A DNA stretch of 64,000 bases from Orychophragmus violaceus (GCA_030180135.1 CM058236.1:52107728-52171727), one strand, 5' to 3'. Positions 1-11,278 are shown, numbered from the stretch's first letter. Program-made: numbers and translations. Notes: a model not told the origin generated them from the sequence alone.

Positions 1-20
1 AATAAAACCAGTCAACCTTA

Positions 21-92
21 GTAAGTCGGTTAAATTTAAACTGACATATAGAAATATTATTATTATCTGTGGTAGTGGATAAGTATTGTTTT
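21..92 (-). repeat. LTR fragment of Copia-5 (left, 3' LTR)
   Basis: This stretch begins AGTAAGTCGGTTAAA and is repeated at 5353-5424 with about 10 substitutions. The repeats bracket Copia coding remnants, so they are taken as LTR fragments. The full left LTR is not contained in the window. Confidence 0.5.
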
Positions 93-551
93 TCTTTGAT
101 TATTCATTTGGTGTTACGTACTGTCTCGTTAAAAATCTTATATTGAAAAAATTCAGTGGGATAAAAACCATGACAAGGGAAAAAAAGTTCAGTGATGTAA
201 ACTCCCCCTGATAAATAGAGATAATATTTTCTTCACAAATCTCGCAAATGGCGCATTCTTATACTTTGAATATGTTTCCTGAATGTTGTAGTGGGAAGCG
301 CCTTCGTAAAGAGATCTGATGCATTGTCGCATGAGCGGATATACTGAATGTCCACTTATTGATTTTTTTTCAAGCTCTCAACTTAGGAAGAAAATCTTAG
401 GGGAATATGTTTTGTTCTGTCGCTTTTGATATAACCTTCTTTGAGTTGAGCAACACATGCAAAATTGTCTTTAAATATATTCGTTGGTTCTTTTGTTAGT
501 GATTATCCCGCTAGCTTCTTGTATATGATGAGTCATAGATCTCAACATGCC

Positions 552-1043
552 TCATGAAGTGCAATTATCTTCGCATAATTTGAAGAAGTGGCGATTAAAG
601 TTTGCTTTTGAAAACGCCATGAGGTCGCAGCTCCTCCCATTGTGAAAAATGTATCCGGTTTGCGATCGAGCTTTATACGTATCGGATAAATATCCTGCAT
701 CTGCAAAACCAACTAGGCCAAGCGCATAATTTCGAGGATAATATAATCCCAAGTCAATCGTACCTTGGAGATAGCAAAGGATATGTTTTATCTCGTTCCA
801 ATGTCTATGTGTAGGAGATGAATTGTATCTTGCAAGCAAATTAGTAAAAAATGCTATATCTGGTCTGGTATAGTTTGCAAGATACATGAGTGCACCAATA
901 ATACTCATATAAGGTATTTCTAGACTTAATATTTCTTCATTATCTCCACAAAGTCGAAATGGATCCTTGTCAATATTTAGCGATCTACTGACCATTGGAG
1001 TACTCAAAGGATTTGATTTATCCATATTAAAACGTTTTAACAC
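552..1043 (-). pseudogene. Copia-5 C-terminal RT / RNase H fragment
   Basis: This 163-codon open stretch carries the Copia connection and RNase H sequence: a YMSIIGALMYLANYTRPDIA segment, then RHWNEIKHILCYLQGT, then FADAGYLSD followed by SQTGYIF. In intact elements the last block holds the first catalytic Asp of RNase H. The rest of RNase H toward 250 is broken by stops. Upstream (higher coordinates) it continues out of frame into the YVDD segment. Family assignment is firm; it cannot encode an active enzyme. Confidence 0.85.
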
Positions 1044-1093
1044 CCTTGTGGTGTAATTTTATTGATGCACAAATATACCATCTTGGAAATGCT

Positions 1094-1440
1094 CTATTTG
1101 GAGCCCAAGACAAATTTTGTCTTTGCAATATCTTTCATCTCAAACTCTTCTTTCATATGAGTTCTTGCATCATTGACTTCCTTTTGAGTTCTAATGATGT
1201 TCAAGTCATCAACATAAACAGAAATGATCATAAATCCTGATAAGGATTTCCTTATAAATACGTAAGGGCATATCACATTATTGATAAAACATTTTTTCAA
1301 CAAAAAATTGCATAAGCGATTATACCACATGCGTCTGAATTGTTTTAATTCCGTAAAGTGATCATTGTAATTTGACCGAACAAATTTTCTCAGATTTTTC
1401 TGGAATATTTGAACCTTCTGGGATTATAAATCCTTCTGGA
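1094..1440 (-). pseudogene. Copia-5 reverse transcriptase core fragment
   Basis: The open part (1094-1330) contains ISVYVDDLNIIRT, the YVDD catalytic box of Copia reverse transcriptase, followed by EEFEMKD. Upstream, to about 1440, another frame reads as the fingers/palm linker (KLQ then SLYGIK), so a frameshift or stop separates them. It belongs with the 552-1043 fragment. Non-functional. Confidence 0.8.
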
Positions 1441-3695
1441 ATTTTCATATATATATATATCACTATCTAGTGATCTAGATAGATATGCAGTCACAACACC
1501 CATAAGGTACATTTATATATTTTTCGATGCCGTTAGGCTCATTAAATATCTGAATGTGATTGCATCCATTACCAGAGAATATGTTTCATCATAATTAGTT
1601 TCCGGTCCTTGTGTCACAAGTAGAGTTTATATCTTGTGACATCATTTTCTCATCATTTTCAGCACAAAACCCATTTGTGCCCGATTGTAATTATATTGTC
1701 ATATGTAATAACAATGTGTCTGAAGACATTTTTCTATTCATTTCTAATGGCTTTTAGTCATTTCTCCCAATCAGGCCGTTTCTGGCACCCCGATACAGAC
1801 CTTAGTTCTAGATCATTATTTCATGATCAACTATAAAAAAAGAGACCATCCGTTATACATCATTTATTTCACTTCTAGCCAATAATTTTTCACTTTAGGC
1901 AAAGTTAATGGAATTCTCATATTTTTTTCTGCATCATGTTCGTCTTTTAGACGAATCTCTTTATCTTTTAAAATAACATACATTTCACAAGGTTTATAAC
2001 TTAGGATGCTTGAGGACAATCTCTTCTCTTCAAAGCTTTTTTCTCTCCAATTTACTTTTATCATACTTGATACAACTTTTCATAAGTTAAACTCTAATAC
2101 AGCTTCCGGAAACGTATATCATTTTGGCCAATATTTCTCTCTACACTCATCTTCGGAGTGGAGATTCATATTCATCATTTTCTCTGTACACTCTTCTTTG
2201 GAGCGGAGACTCATTATATTCATTGTCTTTCTACGCTCATCTTGGGAGTGGAGATTCATGATCCTCATTTTCTCTCTTCGCTTAACTGCAGAGCGGAGAT
2301 TCATGCGCGTTATATCATTCATATTGTCGACAATCATTACTTTCTTTGGTTCCATGTTTTTATTCGTAATGACATGGTTAATCGAGATCTCTTTATAAAT
2401 ATCATTGATTTTATTCAGGTACCTGATCTTATTATTAATCACGTCAACAGTCTCATTACTCCTCTTGGAGAGTTTAATCCTCTTTTAAATAATAATCTGC
2501 TCCTTTTTCTCTCGATGATTTTATTTATCTTTGGAACCAAAGGGTCTATCATGTTCTTCACGTGCCATAGACACAGTATTCTTACTGGAGCATTCTCAGC
2601 TGGAATATAAGATTTTTTTGATCTACAAGTTCATTTTTCATATGTGCGAGGATCGTAATGAAATCTCATCCATCAGCTGTTTATTTTTATAAATGCTTTC
2701 GCTTTAGATTTGCAATATATCTAAATAGTGATCCTTATAATCTTTGAACCTCAAATTCACACTAATTTGATCAAGGATTCCAACTATTCATGATTCTCTT
2801 TATAATGATGGGAAATATTTCTCACCAAAATGATAATAAGCAAATCTTACAATGAGCACATCTTTGAGTGCTAGCTCAACATTATTAGAGTAGGATTATA
2901 CATTTTATTCTATCTGGATGTTACTTTTAGGCGGTGCGGAAATATATACTTCACACCCATGAAGTTTTTGAATAAGAAATATATATGATCTCTAACCATG
3001 AATCAATGACATGGGAGATATATTTCTTTCAATTAATTGGCCTTATATGTATAATCATTACTACATGCAAAAATTCATGTTCCATGCTAAAACATGGAGA
3101 TTAAATTTCACCATAATTGGTTACTGCAATTTATTGCACTTTCACCATTTGTATGTTCTACTTTATCTCAATCGACATACAATAAGTGACAAATTGCATG
3201 ACGTGAACTCATTAGAATGATCAAATTTATTATGTCAATTTACCAAAATTATCAACTTATTGTCGATGTGGGATTGTTTAATTCTTCCCTCGAGATGATA
3301 ACTCTTCCAGGATATCCATCTCGAATGAATCCCATTCTAGGATCAACAACATTACCAACTTTGGTCATGCATTATTTTATTTGATCCTTTTTGAAATTCC
3401 ACCTCGCGTGATTAGTAGGAGGATCAAGATAAGCCAAAGAGTATATACACTTGGTGATATCATTTGGTGGTTCTCTCAATCCTCCCCCAAACGCAGGGAA
3501 TTCACTTTCATCAAGCTATCATACGAAAAGAGTTACTTCAACCAAAAAGTGATTTGGCCAAAAACCATATGATTCAGTCATATTTATAATCTGGGGGACA
3601 TCATTGACACTCTTCCAACACATGTTTCCTCTCTGATGTAATGCAAATATTTTCAATGCCATTTATTATATATCCCTGCATATATCTATGAAACT
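1441..3695 (-). pseudogene. Copia-5 decayed integrase-to-RT interval
   Basis: This interval lies between the protease-like and RT fragments, so it should hold integrase and the N-terminal part of RT. I could not trace an integrase DDE motif through the stops. The clear structure is a four-copy 45-bp tandem array at 2143-2322. A short AT dinucleotide run is at 1450-1462. Nothing else is assignable. Confidence 0.4.
2143..2322 (-). repeat. 4 x 45-bp coding minisatellite
   Basis: Four units begin at 2143, 2188, 2233 and 2278, each with a core like GGAGTGGAGATTCAT. The period is 15 codons, and on the minus strand the array lies in one open frame (2119-2442). That frame encodes 15-residue repeats such as REKMRIMNLHSQDER, rich in Met, Arg, Glu and Asn. 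The units differ from one another by several substitutions, so the array is old. Confidence 0.8.
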
Positions 3696-3893
3696 TTAAA
3701 AAAATCCGTAGATTTTAAAGGAATATAATATTTGGTTCCCTTTAACATTGAAAACCGACTCATTTAGGCCTTTAATGATCTTTGCATTACCAATATGGCA
3801 CTCACACTTTCGGCGGAGTCCTATATTTTTAGACAAGAAAAATACGTCTACAATGTGCGTTGTAGCATTATTTTGCCAGGCAAATATCTCCAT
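3696..3893 (-). pseudogene. Copia-5 protease-like fragment
   Basis: The 65-codon frame contains NNATTHIVDVFF, which aligns by eye with the D-(S/N)-G/A-T-T-H-T-I-L box around the active site of some plant Copia proteases. About 200-350 bp upstream, a broken frame (near 4100-4260) resembles a CCHC knuckle (CYRFG, then CRMPK). The active-site Asp is replaced or lost in this copy. Weak but consistent with the order of the element. Confidence 0.45.
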
Positions 3894-4539
3894 CCTAAAT
3901 CCAAATGCATGACATCATGTCATATCGATCTGAGTTCTTTGTTGATATTTCTGGATCAACAAGAAAACTTGCGAAATCAATATGAGTATTATGATATAGG
4001 CCATTAAATAAAAAAATATTCAACCGAGATGAAATCGGTTTAATATCGTTCCTCATGTCTTATGTAATTTTTCATACATATTGGCTGAACATTTTGGCAT
4101 ACGACATGTACATGTCCAATTTCATGTTATACCAAACCTGTAACAAACATTCTCGTTTGTGTTTTCATTACGCAATTTTGCGTTTAAATTATGAGACTGG
4201 AATCTCTTTCCACGCCCGTGTCCACCACCTATTTCATAAGCGACCACCGACTCTACCATGTATACATTCTCGTCATTGAAAAATTATTACATTTACTACT
4301 TGCTATGACACTCACTTCTGATAATGAAACATTTGAGAATAGAGCCAAGCCAGTTGGGCGAGCATGATAGTTCATTATTTTTAAAACCATCATGTAAGTG
4401 GTGACGTAAAAATATCTTCTTATTTGATGTCGTTTCGACCGACAATATTAAATTTTGATATCATAATTAAATGAATCTGAATAAAGACATAAAGCTAGAA
4501 ACTATAATGAAAAAATTATTTCATCTATGTGATTTAGTG

Positions 4540-5075
4540 GAGGCATAGCCTACGACTCAGTTAAAGAGGAGACATGACCTTCGACTCAGGAGATAATTTA
4601 ATGTAAATCAAGTATGATTTAAAGATTTATCTCTGGACGACTACTTTCATGTGATTTTTTTTAATATAAGAAATATGATAAATTTAAACACATAAATATA
4701 AATGCAAAATTTAAATGTATAATTAAAAAGCAAAATTAAAATAATTGAGAAGGCATCGCCTATCATAAATTCAAGGAGGAGGTATAATTTCTCACTCCAT
4801 AAATATGATATGAGGAGACATAGTCTACCATAACGATAATTTTGATAAGGAGGAGGCTTAACCTACCACGCCATAAATATCATCTGAGGAGACATAATTT
4901 AGCATGTGATCATGATCGTGGAGGAATAGCCTACCATAACGATAGTTTTGATAAGGAGGAGGCTTAACCTACTACTCTATCAATATAATCTGAGGATTCA
5001 TAGTCTACCATGTGATCATGATTGTGGAGGCATAATAGTTTACCATAATGATCAGTTCGGAGAAGGCAGTGCCTA
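4540..5075. repeat. Degenerate ~106-bp tandem repeat region
   Basis: Phrases of the type GGAGACATAGTCTACCATAA and GGAGGAGGCTTAACCTAC recur. The clearest unit starts are 4813, 4887 and 4993: 4887 to 4993 is 106 bp, and the 4813 unit lacks about 32 bp. Weaker related phrases begin near 4540. The array lies in the presumed untranslated leader of Copia-5, just left of its right LTR. Confidence 0.65.
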
Positions 5076-5186
5076 TCTTTCCGAAATAATATATATACAG
5101 AAATATAAAAGACATTAACTTTTTTTGTAAAATAACCTCACCTTTTCGGTATATGAATGGATCGAAAGACGATTGTGCTGATAATG

Positions 5187-5434
5187 TGTTATAAGTTTAT
5201 GATTGTAAGTAACATATGTGTAATATATATATATATATTGAAAGGGATAGAGAGATGGTAACAAAACGTGAGGGAGAGAGATGTTTTTGTTCTTGAAGTC
5301 TCTTCTTATTCTCTTAATTATAATTACATTTCAACTCTTTTTTTATAGTGGTAGTAAGTCGGTTAAACTTAAACCGACATATAAAAGTATTATTATTATA
5401 TGTGATAGTGGATAAGCATTATTTAACAACATAT
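5187..5434 (-). repeat. Right LTR of Copia-5 (5' LTR, approximate)
   Basis: A sequence resembling the TTATCAGCAC primer site of some plant Copia elements is at about 5176-5186 (on minus). It is followed by TGTTATAAG, the likely LTR edge. The shared block 5353-5424 lies inside. The outer edge is a guess based on a CA near 5430-5434. A TA run is at 5226-5240. Confidence 0.45.
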
Positions 5435-5517
5435 GTTTTGTCATCGATTTTCAATCGTAGTATGTTAAGAAGTGTATTTGTTATTACTTTACGGAAGAGA
5501 ATAAAAATTTAAGTTCT

Positions 5518-5534
5518 CAATACAAGAAAACACG
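5518..5534 (+). repeat. CACTA left terminal inverted repeat
   Basis: CAATACAAGAAAACACG matches the inverse of the right end except for CAATA in place of CACTA. Subterminal GACGGAT-like words follow, as in other CACTA ends. The mutated terminal pentamer may itself block excision. Confidence 0.75.
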
Positions 5535-5609
5535 CCATAGCCGACGGATTCGATATTTGTTGGAAAGGGACACTAACGAAGGATTGCCAACAGAAATAAT
5601 CCATCGGTT

Positions 5610-5740
5610 TTATTTCGTTAGATATCGAATATCGTTGACATCGCTTATGATAGAAGGTAGGACTGCATTGTAACCAAACCAAATGGTCCGTTTTTGGCGG
5701 GACGGGTGACGTTCCCGACCCGGTTGAGTGATATCCCGAA
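5610..5740 (-). pseudogene. Second copy of the CACTA RTIWFG exon
   Basis: On minus, one frame reads PGRERHPSRQKRTIWFG followed by a short stretch ending in TAA at 5610-5612. The same block (PGRDRLPML, then REDRTIWFG) occurs about 1 kb upstream at 6567-6743. Both carry the nucleotide core ACCAAACCAAATGGTCCG on plus. It looks like a tandem exon duplication in the second CACTA gene, with this copy more decayed. Confidence 0.6.
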
Positions 5741-6279
5741 TGTAGGACAGCCGGTTTTCGGGGGTATGAATTTTTTTGGTGTATAAGTTGTTGTTTAGAA
5801 GTTGAAAAACAATGAGAAATCACTACCTTATTTATACAAAATATTCTGAAGGAAAAATCGACGATTTCCGTCGATTCGTGTTTAATTTTAGAAAAGACAC
5901 TTACTGAACCATTGCATAGGGAACAGACGCAAAGTAAATTTTTTTTGATCGTTTACTGAGAATTACCGACAGATGTTTGAAAACCATCAATATCTGTCGG
6001 TAATAAAAAAAATTAAAAATCAGGTTCGGCGTGACTTGAACATGGGTCCTTAATATGTTATATGCTCAAAAACCAGTAGGAAATATGTGGAAGTTGTAAA
6101 CTTGTAACCAAGGAATGTATATATTGTGTCATTTTTATTATTAAGAAAAAAAAATATTTGTTTAAATTGCTATTTATATTTTTAAATGTTAATCACTTAT
6201 TCCTTAAAAAAATATATGAATCATATTTTTGAATATTACATAAATTTATTTATTTGATATTTTTAGATAATACATTTTT

Positions 6280-6492
6280 TTATTTAATGCCGAACCAATC
6301 CGCTTCATCCACCGCAGTCCAATTCTCAGTCATCCGGTTCAAGTCTTGAACCGTAATCCAGACTGGTCTCTCTCCCCCTCTTTTCCATAAATGTTTCAAC
6401 CGGCGCAATTTCGTTTCGAAAACCCGCCGGACTATCCAATGGAATTCCCGCCACACTTGTCCAATAATATCGGGAATAAAATTGAAATAGTC
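6280..6492 (-). pseudogene. CACTA second gene, Transposase_24-like exon
   Basis: Starting just after a TTTTTTTAG acceptor, a frame of 70 codons reads DYFNFIPDIIGQVWREF, then KRGGERPVWITVQDLN, then a TAA at 6280-6282. The W-x-x-x-G-x-x-P-x-W-I pattern resembles the plant Ptta/En/Spm (Transposase_24, PF03004) C-terminal region found in a second CACTA gene. The assignment is from memory of the family. The exon itself is intact, but the gene is cut by Copia-1 upstream. Confidence 0.55.
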
Positions 6493-6566
6493 CTAAAAAA
6501 TTATAGTAAAAGAAAATCATCAAACTATGTAAATTAAAATAAAGAATTTACGAGGAGGTCGAAGAA

Positions 6567-6743
6567 TCATATAATTTTAAGACCTCCGACAATATGCCGG
6601 TAAGTCATAAAATTTCCAGACCAACGACGTTGGATAACATCGCTGACGACGGACTGAATAGCAGCAATAAAACCAAACCAAATGGTCCGGTCTTCTCGTG
6701 ACGAGTGTAGCATTGGAAGACGGTCCCGACCCGGTGCGGCGAT
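6567..6743 (-). pseudogene. CACTA second gene, RTIWFG exon (downstream half)
   Basis: The minus frame runs through APGRDRLPMLHSSRED and RTIWFGFIAAIQSVV to a TGA at 6567-6569, or to a splice site before it. The upstream half of the same exon is at 40693-40750, on the far side of Copia-1, and the frame joins across the GCGAT duplication. Copia-1 therefore inserted into an exon of a CACTA gene. Confidence 0.6.
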
Positions 6744-7453
6744 TGATGGAACTCACGCCATTCTATCATCAGATCGAATCCAATCTCGTTCCTTATTTCC
6801 TAGGATCTAGGGTTTAGTTAATTGAATCATTAGGGATGATCTCGTGTTTACCTGGAGATTTGCAGCGGAATATGGTCAGATAATTGAGATCTCTAGCGCC
6901 TCAATTGCTGCGCCTCTACCGTAGTCCACACGCACACAAGCTGGAATCCACCGGGATGCTAGTGTCGGGATCAAAGATCTTCTTGGGATTCCTGTGTTTT
7001 AAGAGGTGGCTGTCAAAATGAACATTCTTTTCTCAAATTCGTGGCTAACATCATATATATAGCCCCTTGAGAAGACCTAATTAATCCCTGAACCAAACCA
7101 TGATTAATTAAGTCTTGAACCAAAATAAGAATTTCGATCCGTCCATAGTGTCGATCGACACACTGCTTAGTGTCGATCGACACATCCTCTAAAACACAAT
7201 ATTCAATGTGTATCCAATACACATTGACTAGACCATTCACCAATGATGAATCCCTTATGAAGTACATCCAACTTGCTTAGGTGTGTGACCCTGTAGGTCC
7301 ACATAATACTAGCAATGAGTTACAACTCATAAAGTCATAAGTGGCTTCTAGCAAAACATTATGACCACCTAGTATCACATGAATTGTCCGATCTCGACAA
7401 TACAACTATTTATCAGAGTTAGTACAATATGATTTCAGGACATAATCCCAACA
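6744..7453 (-). repeat. Copia-1 left LTR (3' LTR)
   Basis: 710 bp from TGATGGAACT to CCCAACA. It carries two copies of the palindrome GTGTCGATCGACAC (7148-7161 and 7170-7183). A TATATATAG box lies near 7051-7060. It matches the right LTR with about 26 differences, several of them clustered at 6744-6790. Confidence 0.93.
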
Positions 7454-7769
7454 ATCTCCCACTTGTGCTGGAATCATCTATTCCCCCAATCCCTTTGTCA
7501 CTATATCTCGACATGGCATAAGGCAAGAAACCGTGTCATCCTTATTATAGCCAACATCATATTCATCGAACTCCTGATCTATACTGATAAAAACAAACGA
7601 CTGACAATCACCTCGTTTGAGCACGGCCATGCATTTTTCTCAGTATCTAATCTTCGATGGGCCCTGAGATATTTATCTCCTGTTACATAGGAGGGATAAA
7701 TCCCTTCTTGTTCTATCCCTGTTTCTACACACACTTCATGATACGCCTAAGCAATGCCTTTATAGCCGC
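7454..7769 (-). repeat. Copia-1 polypurine tract and 3' UTR, left copy of a flank duplication
   Basis: On minus the tract AAGTGGGAGAT (7454-7464) abuts the LTR, as in the other Copia elements here. From about 7493 to 7769 the sequence matches 34356-34630 on the other side of Gypsy-1, with roughly one difference per 10-15 bases. The same part of Copia-1 is therefore present twice, once on each side of Gypsy-1. It is homologous to the 3' UTR of Copia-4 (about 52850-53150). Confidence 0.85.
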
Positions 7770-8308
7770 TGTGAGATCCGGGATTCACACTAAGAATTTG
7801 TATTCGTGGATTTGGACTTTTGGATATAGAAATGGTATAGTTTCCTATGAATCAAAGACTTTATTGAGATTGATCGTCGAGATAGAACAAACACAGTCGA
7901 AAAGAGAGTACAAAGTATGGAATCAAGCTATCTAGTCGAAGTGTTCTTAGCCCAGGTTGGAATTTTCTTTAATGAGCCGCCACTTCTCGTCTTAAATAGC
8001 CTCGATTCTGATCTCCTCGTCCCGATCTTTCAGCCTCGTCGTTGTAACGATCTCCGAGATTTATGCGGATCAGTTGAACTGGAGAAGACCGAGTTTCTCT
8101 ATCTCCACGTCATCCTCTGCCGAGCTCGAGCTCGATTGTCTCCGGCTTCGGCATCGTCTGGGCCTCTCCAAGGCGTTTGCTTCGCTTGGGCCCAACAAGA
8201 GAGTTGGCTCTCCCGTCTGTCCTTGATTCTGGAATGGGCTCGTAATTACGGGCCTTTGTCTTGTCTGTTAATGGGCCGGATTTCCTAGGGGGAAATCCAG
8301 TACCAACA
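7770..8308 (-). repeat. Gypsy-1 left LTR (3' LTR)
   Basis: 539 bp from TGTGAGATCC to AGTACCAACA. The first about 130 bp are nearly identical to the right LTR, while the rest differs at more than 10% of positions. The polypurine tract AGCCCCCCAG (plus) follows at 8311-8320. Confidence 0.93.
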
Positions 8309-8765
8309 ATAGCCCCCCAGCCCATTGAATTCGAGAAGTCGAGGTTAATGGGCGGTGGACGCTCTTGGGAAGAGGCGCGTGCCTTGGATGTGACAAATCT
8401 AATGATTATTTTTGCCTCATCCACATATTTTATATCGACGGTTGAGATCGCACGGGACCGAAGGATCAAAACTACCTCGATCTTTTTTCGTGATTATTTA
8501 CAAATTTCGAATCGAGCGGTTGGGATTGTGGGATACCAAAAATCCCACGGATCTCGAGCACGAGGTAGTTTAAAAGGGGAAGTTACCTAGCACGATTCCC
8601 ATTACTGCTCACGCTGCGAATCGTCAAGGTAACTTCTTGTCCTCCATTATATCCTCTTCTTGCCTCTCGCTCATATTTTCTTTTTCGTCGTTTCGAGATT
8701 TTCTTTCTCTGGAGATTTCGTTTTCCCTCTTTCCTTGAGAGAAATTATCGATATTCCGAGCTATC
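8309..8765. other. Gypsy-1 region between 3' LTR and antisense ORF
   Basis: This holds the polypurine tract of the element and the presumed promoter and 5' UTR of the antisense gene, which starts at 8766. A pyrimidine-rich stretch (about 8640-8740, with TTTCTTTTTCG and TCTTTCTC words) precedes the start codon, as in many plant 5' UTRs. No clear TATA box was found. Confidence 0.5.
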
Positions 8766-11278
8766 ATGGTTCGAAAGAGTACAGCCAGGGCTAACCCTAC
8801 TGTGGTGGCTGGTCCGATTGGTCCTCATCCACCGTCCAGTTTGACTGTTGACCAAGTACGGAAGTTGCGGGCGAAGTGCCGGATTCCGTCGGAGGTGGAG
8901 ATACTTATCCCATCGCCGGACATGTCTCTGGAAACTGTCGTCGAAGGCCATTGTTGCGCTTCCTATACCTATTTTGATAAATGCGGATTGTTTTTTCCAA
9001 TCCCTCGCATTATCTCATGGGTTTTAGCTCAGCTCCAACTGGCCTTTCACCAGATGACTCCGAATTTCGTTCGGTATGTTGTCGGGCTCGGGGTCAGAGC
9101 TGTCGAGGAAGGCATCAATTTTGGAGTTGAGGAGTTGATGAGGGTTTGTTCGGTAAAACATAACACCCGTTTTCCCGGAACCTACTACCTCTCTCCTCGC
9201 CATGGGAAGATCCTTGATGAGATCCCGACAAGGGATGTGTGGAAGAGTAAATACTTTTACTTCAGGATCAATCGTCACTCGGTCGAGGATTTTGATTACT
9301 CGGTTATCCCGACGAGATGGGCGGCTAACGTTGGTTAGCTTATAGGGTTTACTAGTTTCCCTAGTTGCCACGGTGTCCTTTATTGATGTCGAGCTGTTTG
9401 CTAATGACCTTTTTGGTTTCATTGCAGAAGCTCCTGAGTCATTACCTTTGGACCCGACTACATCGAGTTTGATAGCTCGCCTACGGAGAGGGGATATTCG
9501 TTGGTGCAACTTCACGGATCAGCGAATCCGAGCTGCTTTAGGTCCTACTGCTCGACAACCTCCTCTATACCAACCTCGCCTTTTGCAAGACGAATCACGC
9601 CTCCTTCACCAGCCCGCTTCGACTCGAATCGCTCAGGCTTCGCTTCGGATTGTCGAGCGAACCGGAGAAAGTAAGTGTTCCGGTTAGTCTTTCTGGGGGT
9701 TGTCGCGCGATATGCCCTTCGTTTGCTGGGCTGACCCGAATCTGTTTCGTTTGCAGGTCGATCTGTTTCGGACGATAGTTCTACCGCAAGCACCCATTCT
9801 CTCGGAAAGATGTCACGAAGATCTAGCAGTCGTCGGAACGGGAAGGATCCCGTTGATCTAGCGAAGAAAATGAAGGCTGGCGACTTGAGCCACGCCCTTC
9901 TTTTTGCCATGGACGAGGGGCCTCCTCCTCCTCCCTCAATCCCTCCCCCAAACCCTGTTCGGGCTTCTCTCCCTGAGGTCGCAGGGTCCGGAGAGGCAAC
10001 GTGGGGGTGGAGGATCTACCTCCTATTTCGACCGGTGAGGAACCGGTTCGGGTCTCGCCTGAAGAGCCTGCCTTGCGCAACTCTCGGTCGAATGGTTCGA
10101 GAGGGTCGAACGGTCGGAGCCGAGGCGGCCCTCCTCCGGCGGCGAAGCGTCGAAGGACTGACGCGGAGGTGAGCTCGAGAAGATCGGGCCCGAGTGTTGA
10201 GGCGAGGCCTGCTTCTTCTGGGTCCTCGGGGTCTTTCAACTGGCGCTTCAGGCACCAGAAGGAATGCCCAATTGCGGATGACCCGACGGGTGTTGCTTAT
10301 CTGCTAAGGCATTTTAAGCCCGCATGTGTTCAGCTCCCGGCTGTCGGAGATATGGCTCTCGGTGATACTTACACCGAGCTGATGGCGGCTTATGGGAATG
10401 TAATAATTTTCTTCCCTTCGTTTTTTTGTTTGCTTCGTGCTTAATTTTCATCGCACACATATTTTTTTTTTATTCGGTAGGCCTTGGAGGCTGCGAACAG
10501 GTTTGCGGCTAGGGCCGAACGCGAGCTGCGAGAGATACCGCAGGTGAGCGAGCTTGACACTGTCAAGACAACGGTCAGCGACCTGAAAGCGCAGTTGCAG
10601 GGGGCCTTGGCTTGGGAAGAGGAGCTAAGGAGGAAGGCGGGCGACCTGGACAAGCAATTTCAGGGTGCCTTGGCTCGGGCTTCGGTCGCGGAGGAAGCGA
10701 GCCAAACGGCTATTGAGATAGGTCGGGTTGCGGACGTGCGGGCTGCGCAATGCCAGGCTGATCTGGACAAGGTTCTCGCCGACTGGGAGTTTGATGTCAA
10801 GGTAGCAGCCCATGAGGCGAGGAAAGGGCTAAACGGTGAGTATCTCAAGATTCTCGAGGGGATCACAGCGAAGGAGAGCCAGAGGAAGGTCGCCGTGAGC
10901 GCTGAGATGAGGCTCCAGGAGGCCTTGGCTAATATCGCGCTTATTGCCGAGTTCGCCTCTGGCGAATTGGACCTGACCAAGGAGGTGATGGACTTGGCCG
11001 AGAAGAAGAGATTGGCCACGAAGGAGATGAATGGTGCGGCGGTGTCGGACTTCAGTATCAGCAAGCTTAATTTTACGGTGATGTCGGACGATTCCGTGAT
11101 CCTTGCGCGCCCCCCAAATCAGGCGGCTACTCGTTTTGATCAGTACGGGTCGAACCTCCCGACCGGAGTTAGCTCGCGAGTTAGCGATGAGGTCGAGGGT
11201 CAACTCGAGGAGGACAGGGCGACCGATGGTCAGACGGAGAATCAAGATGAGGCTTCCTCTCCTTCCAAGCAGTTCTAG
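8766..11278 (+). CDS. Antisense spliced ORF of Gypsy-1 (Transposase_28-like, putative gypsy-type transposon domain)
   Basis: Function unknown; Tat-lineage elements often carry an extra ORF here. Four exons are inferred from GT..AG borders that keep phase: 8766-9333, 9428-9670, 9757-10399 and 10481-11278. Exon 1 has the PF04195-like domain (SEVEILIPSPDMSLET, then GLFFPIP and FRYVVGLGVRAVEEG-like segments, where this copy reads FVRYVVG). Exon 3 is Pro/Ser/Arg-rich with a basic KRRRTD stretch that may be a nuclear signal. Exon 4 is a long Ala/Glu/Arg-rich coiled coil of about 200 residues. One frame break lies within exon 3 near 9990-10005, at a G run. About 750 codons. Domain name is from memory. 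Confidence 0.65.

Larger units (their letters stand above)
1..5434 (-). mobile_element. Copia-5: old, decayed Ty1/Copia retrotransposon
   Basis: Read on the minus strand, pieces appear in Copia order from right to left: a degenerate zinc knuckle near 4100-4260, a protease-like segment at 3696-3893, reverse transcriptase with YVDD near 1210-1230, and RNase H at 552-1043. A purine-rich tract (AGGGGGAG on minus, near 203-212) marks the 3' end. A direct repeat of about 72 bp (21-92 and 5353-5424) looks like part of an LTR pair; the left LTR runs off the window. Many stops and frameshifts make it inactive. It lies outside the CACTA element. The right boundary is approximate. Confidence 0.75.

Noticed and set aside
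2006..2610. Plus-strand ORFs of 130 and 150 codons with Phe/Ile/His-rich sequence.
   Set aside because: They are the reverse of the 45-bp repeat and the Copia-5 coding strand; no domain.
8110..8590. ORFs of 109-123 codons across the Gypsy-1 3' LTR border, with partners in the other LTR.
   Set aside because: They cross the LTR edge into the interior and have no domain; LTR shadow frames.
9823..10239. Minus-strand ORFs of 121-138 codons opposite the antisense gene of Gypsy-1.
   Set aside because: High GC shadow frames; the plus-strand exons have splice signals and a recognisable domain.
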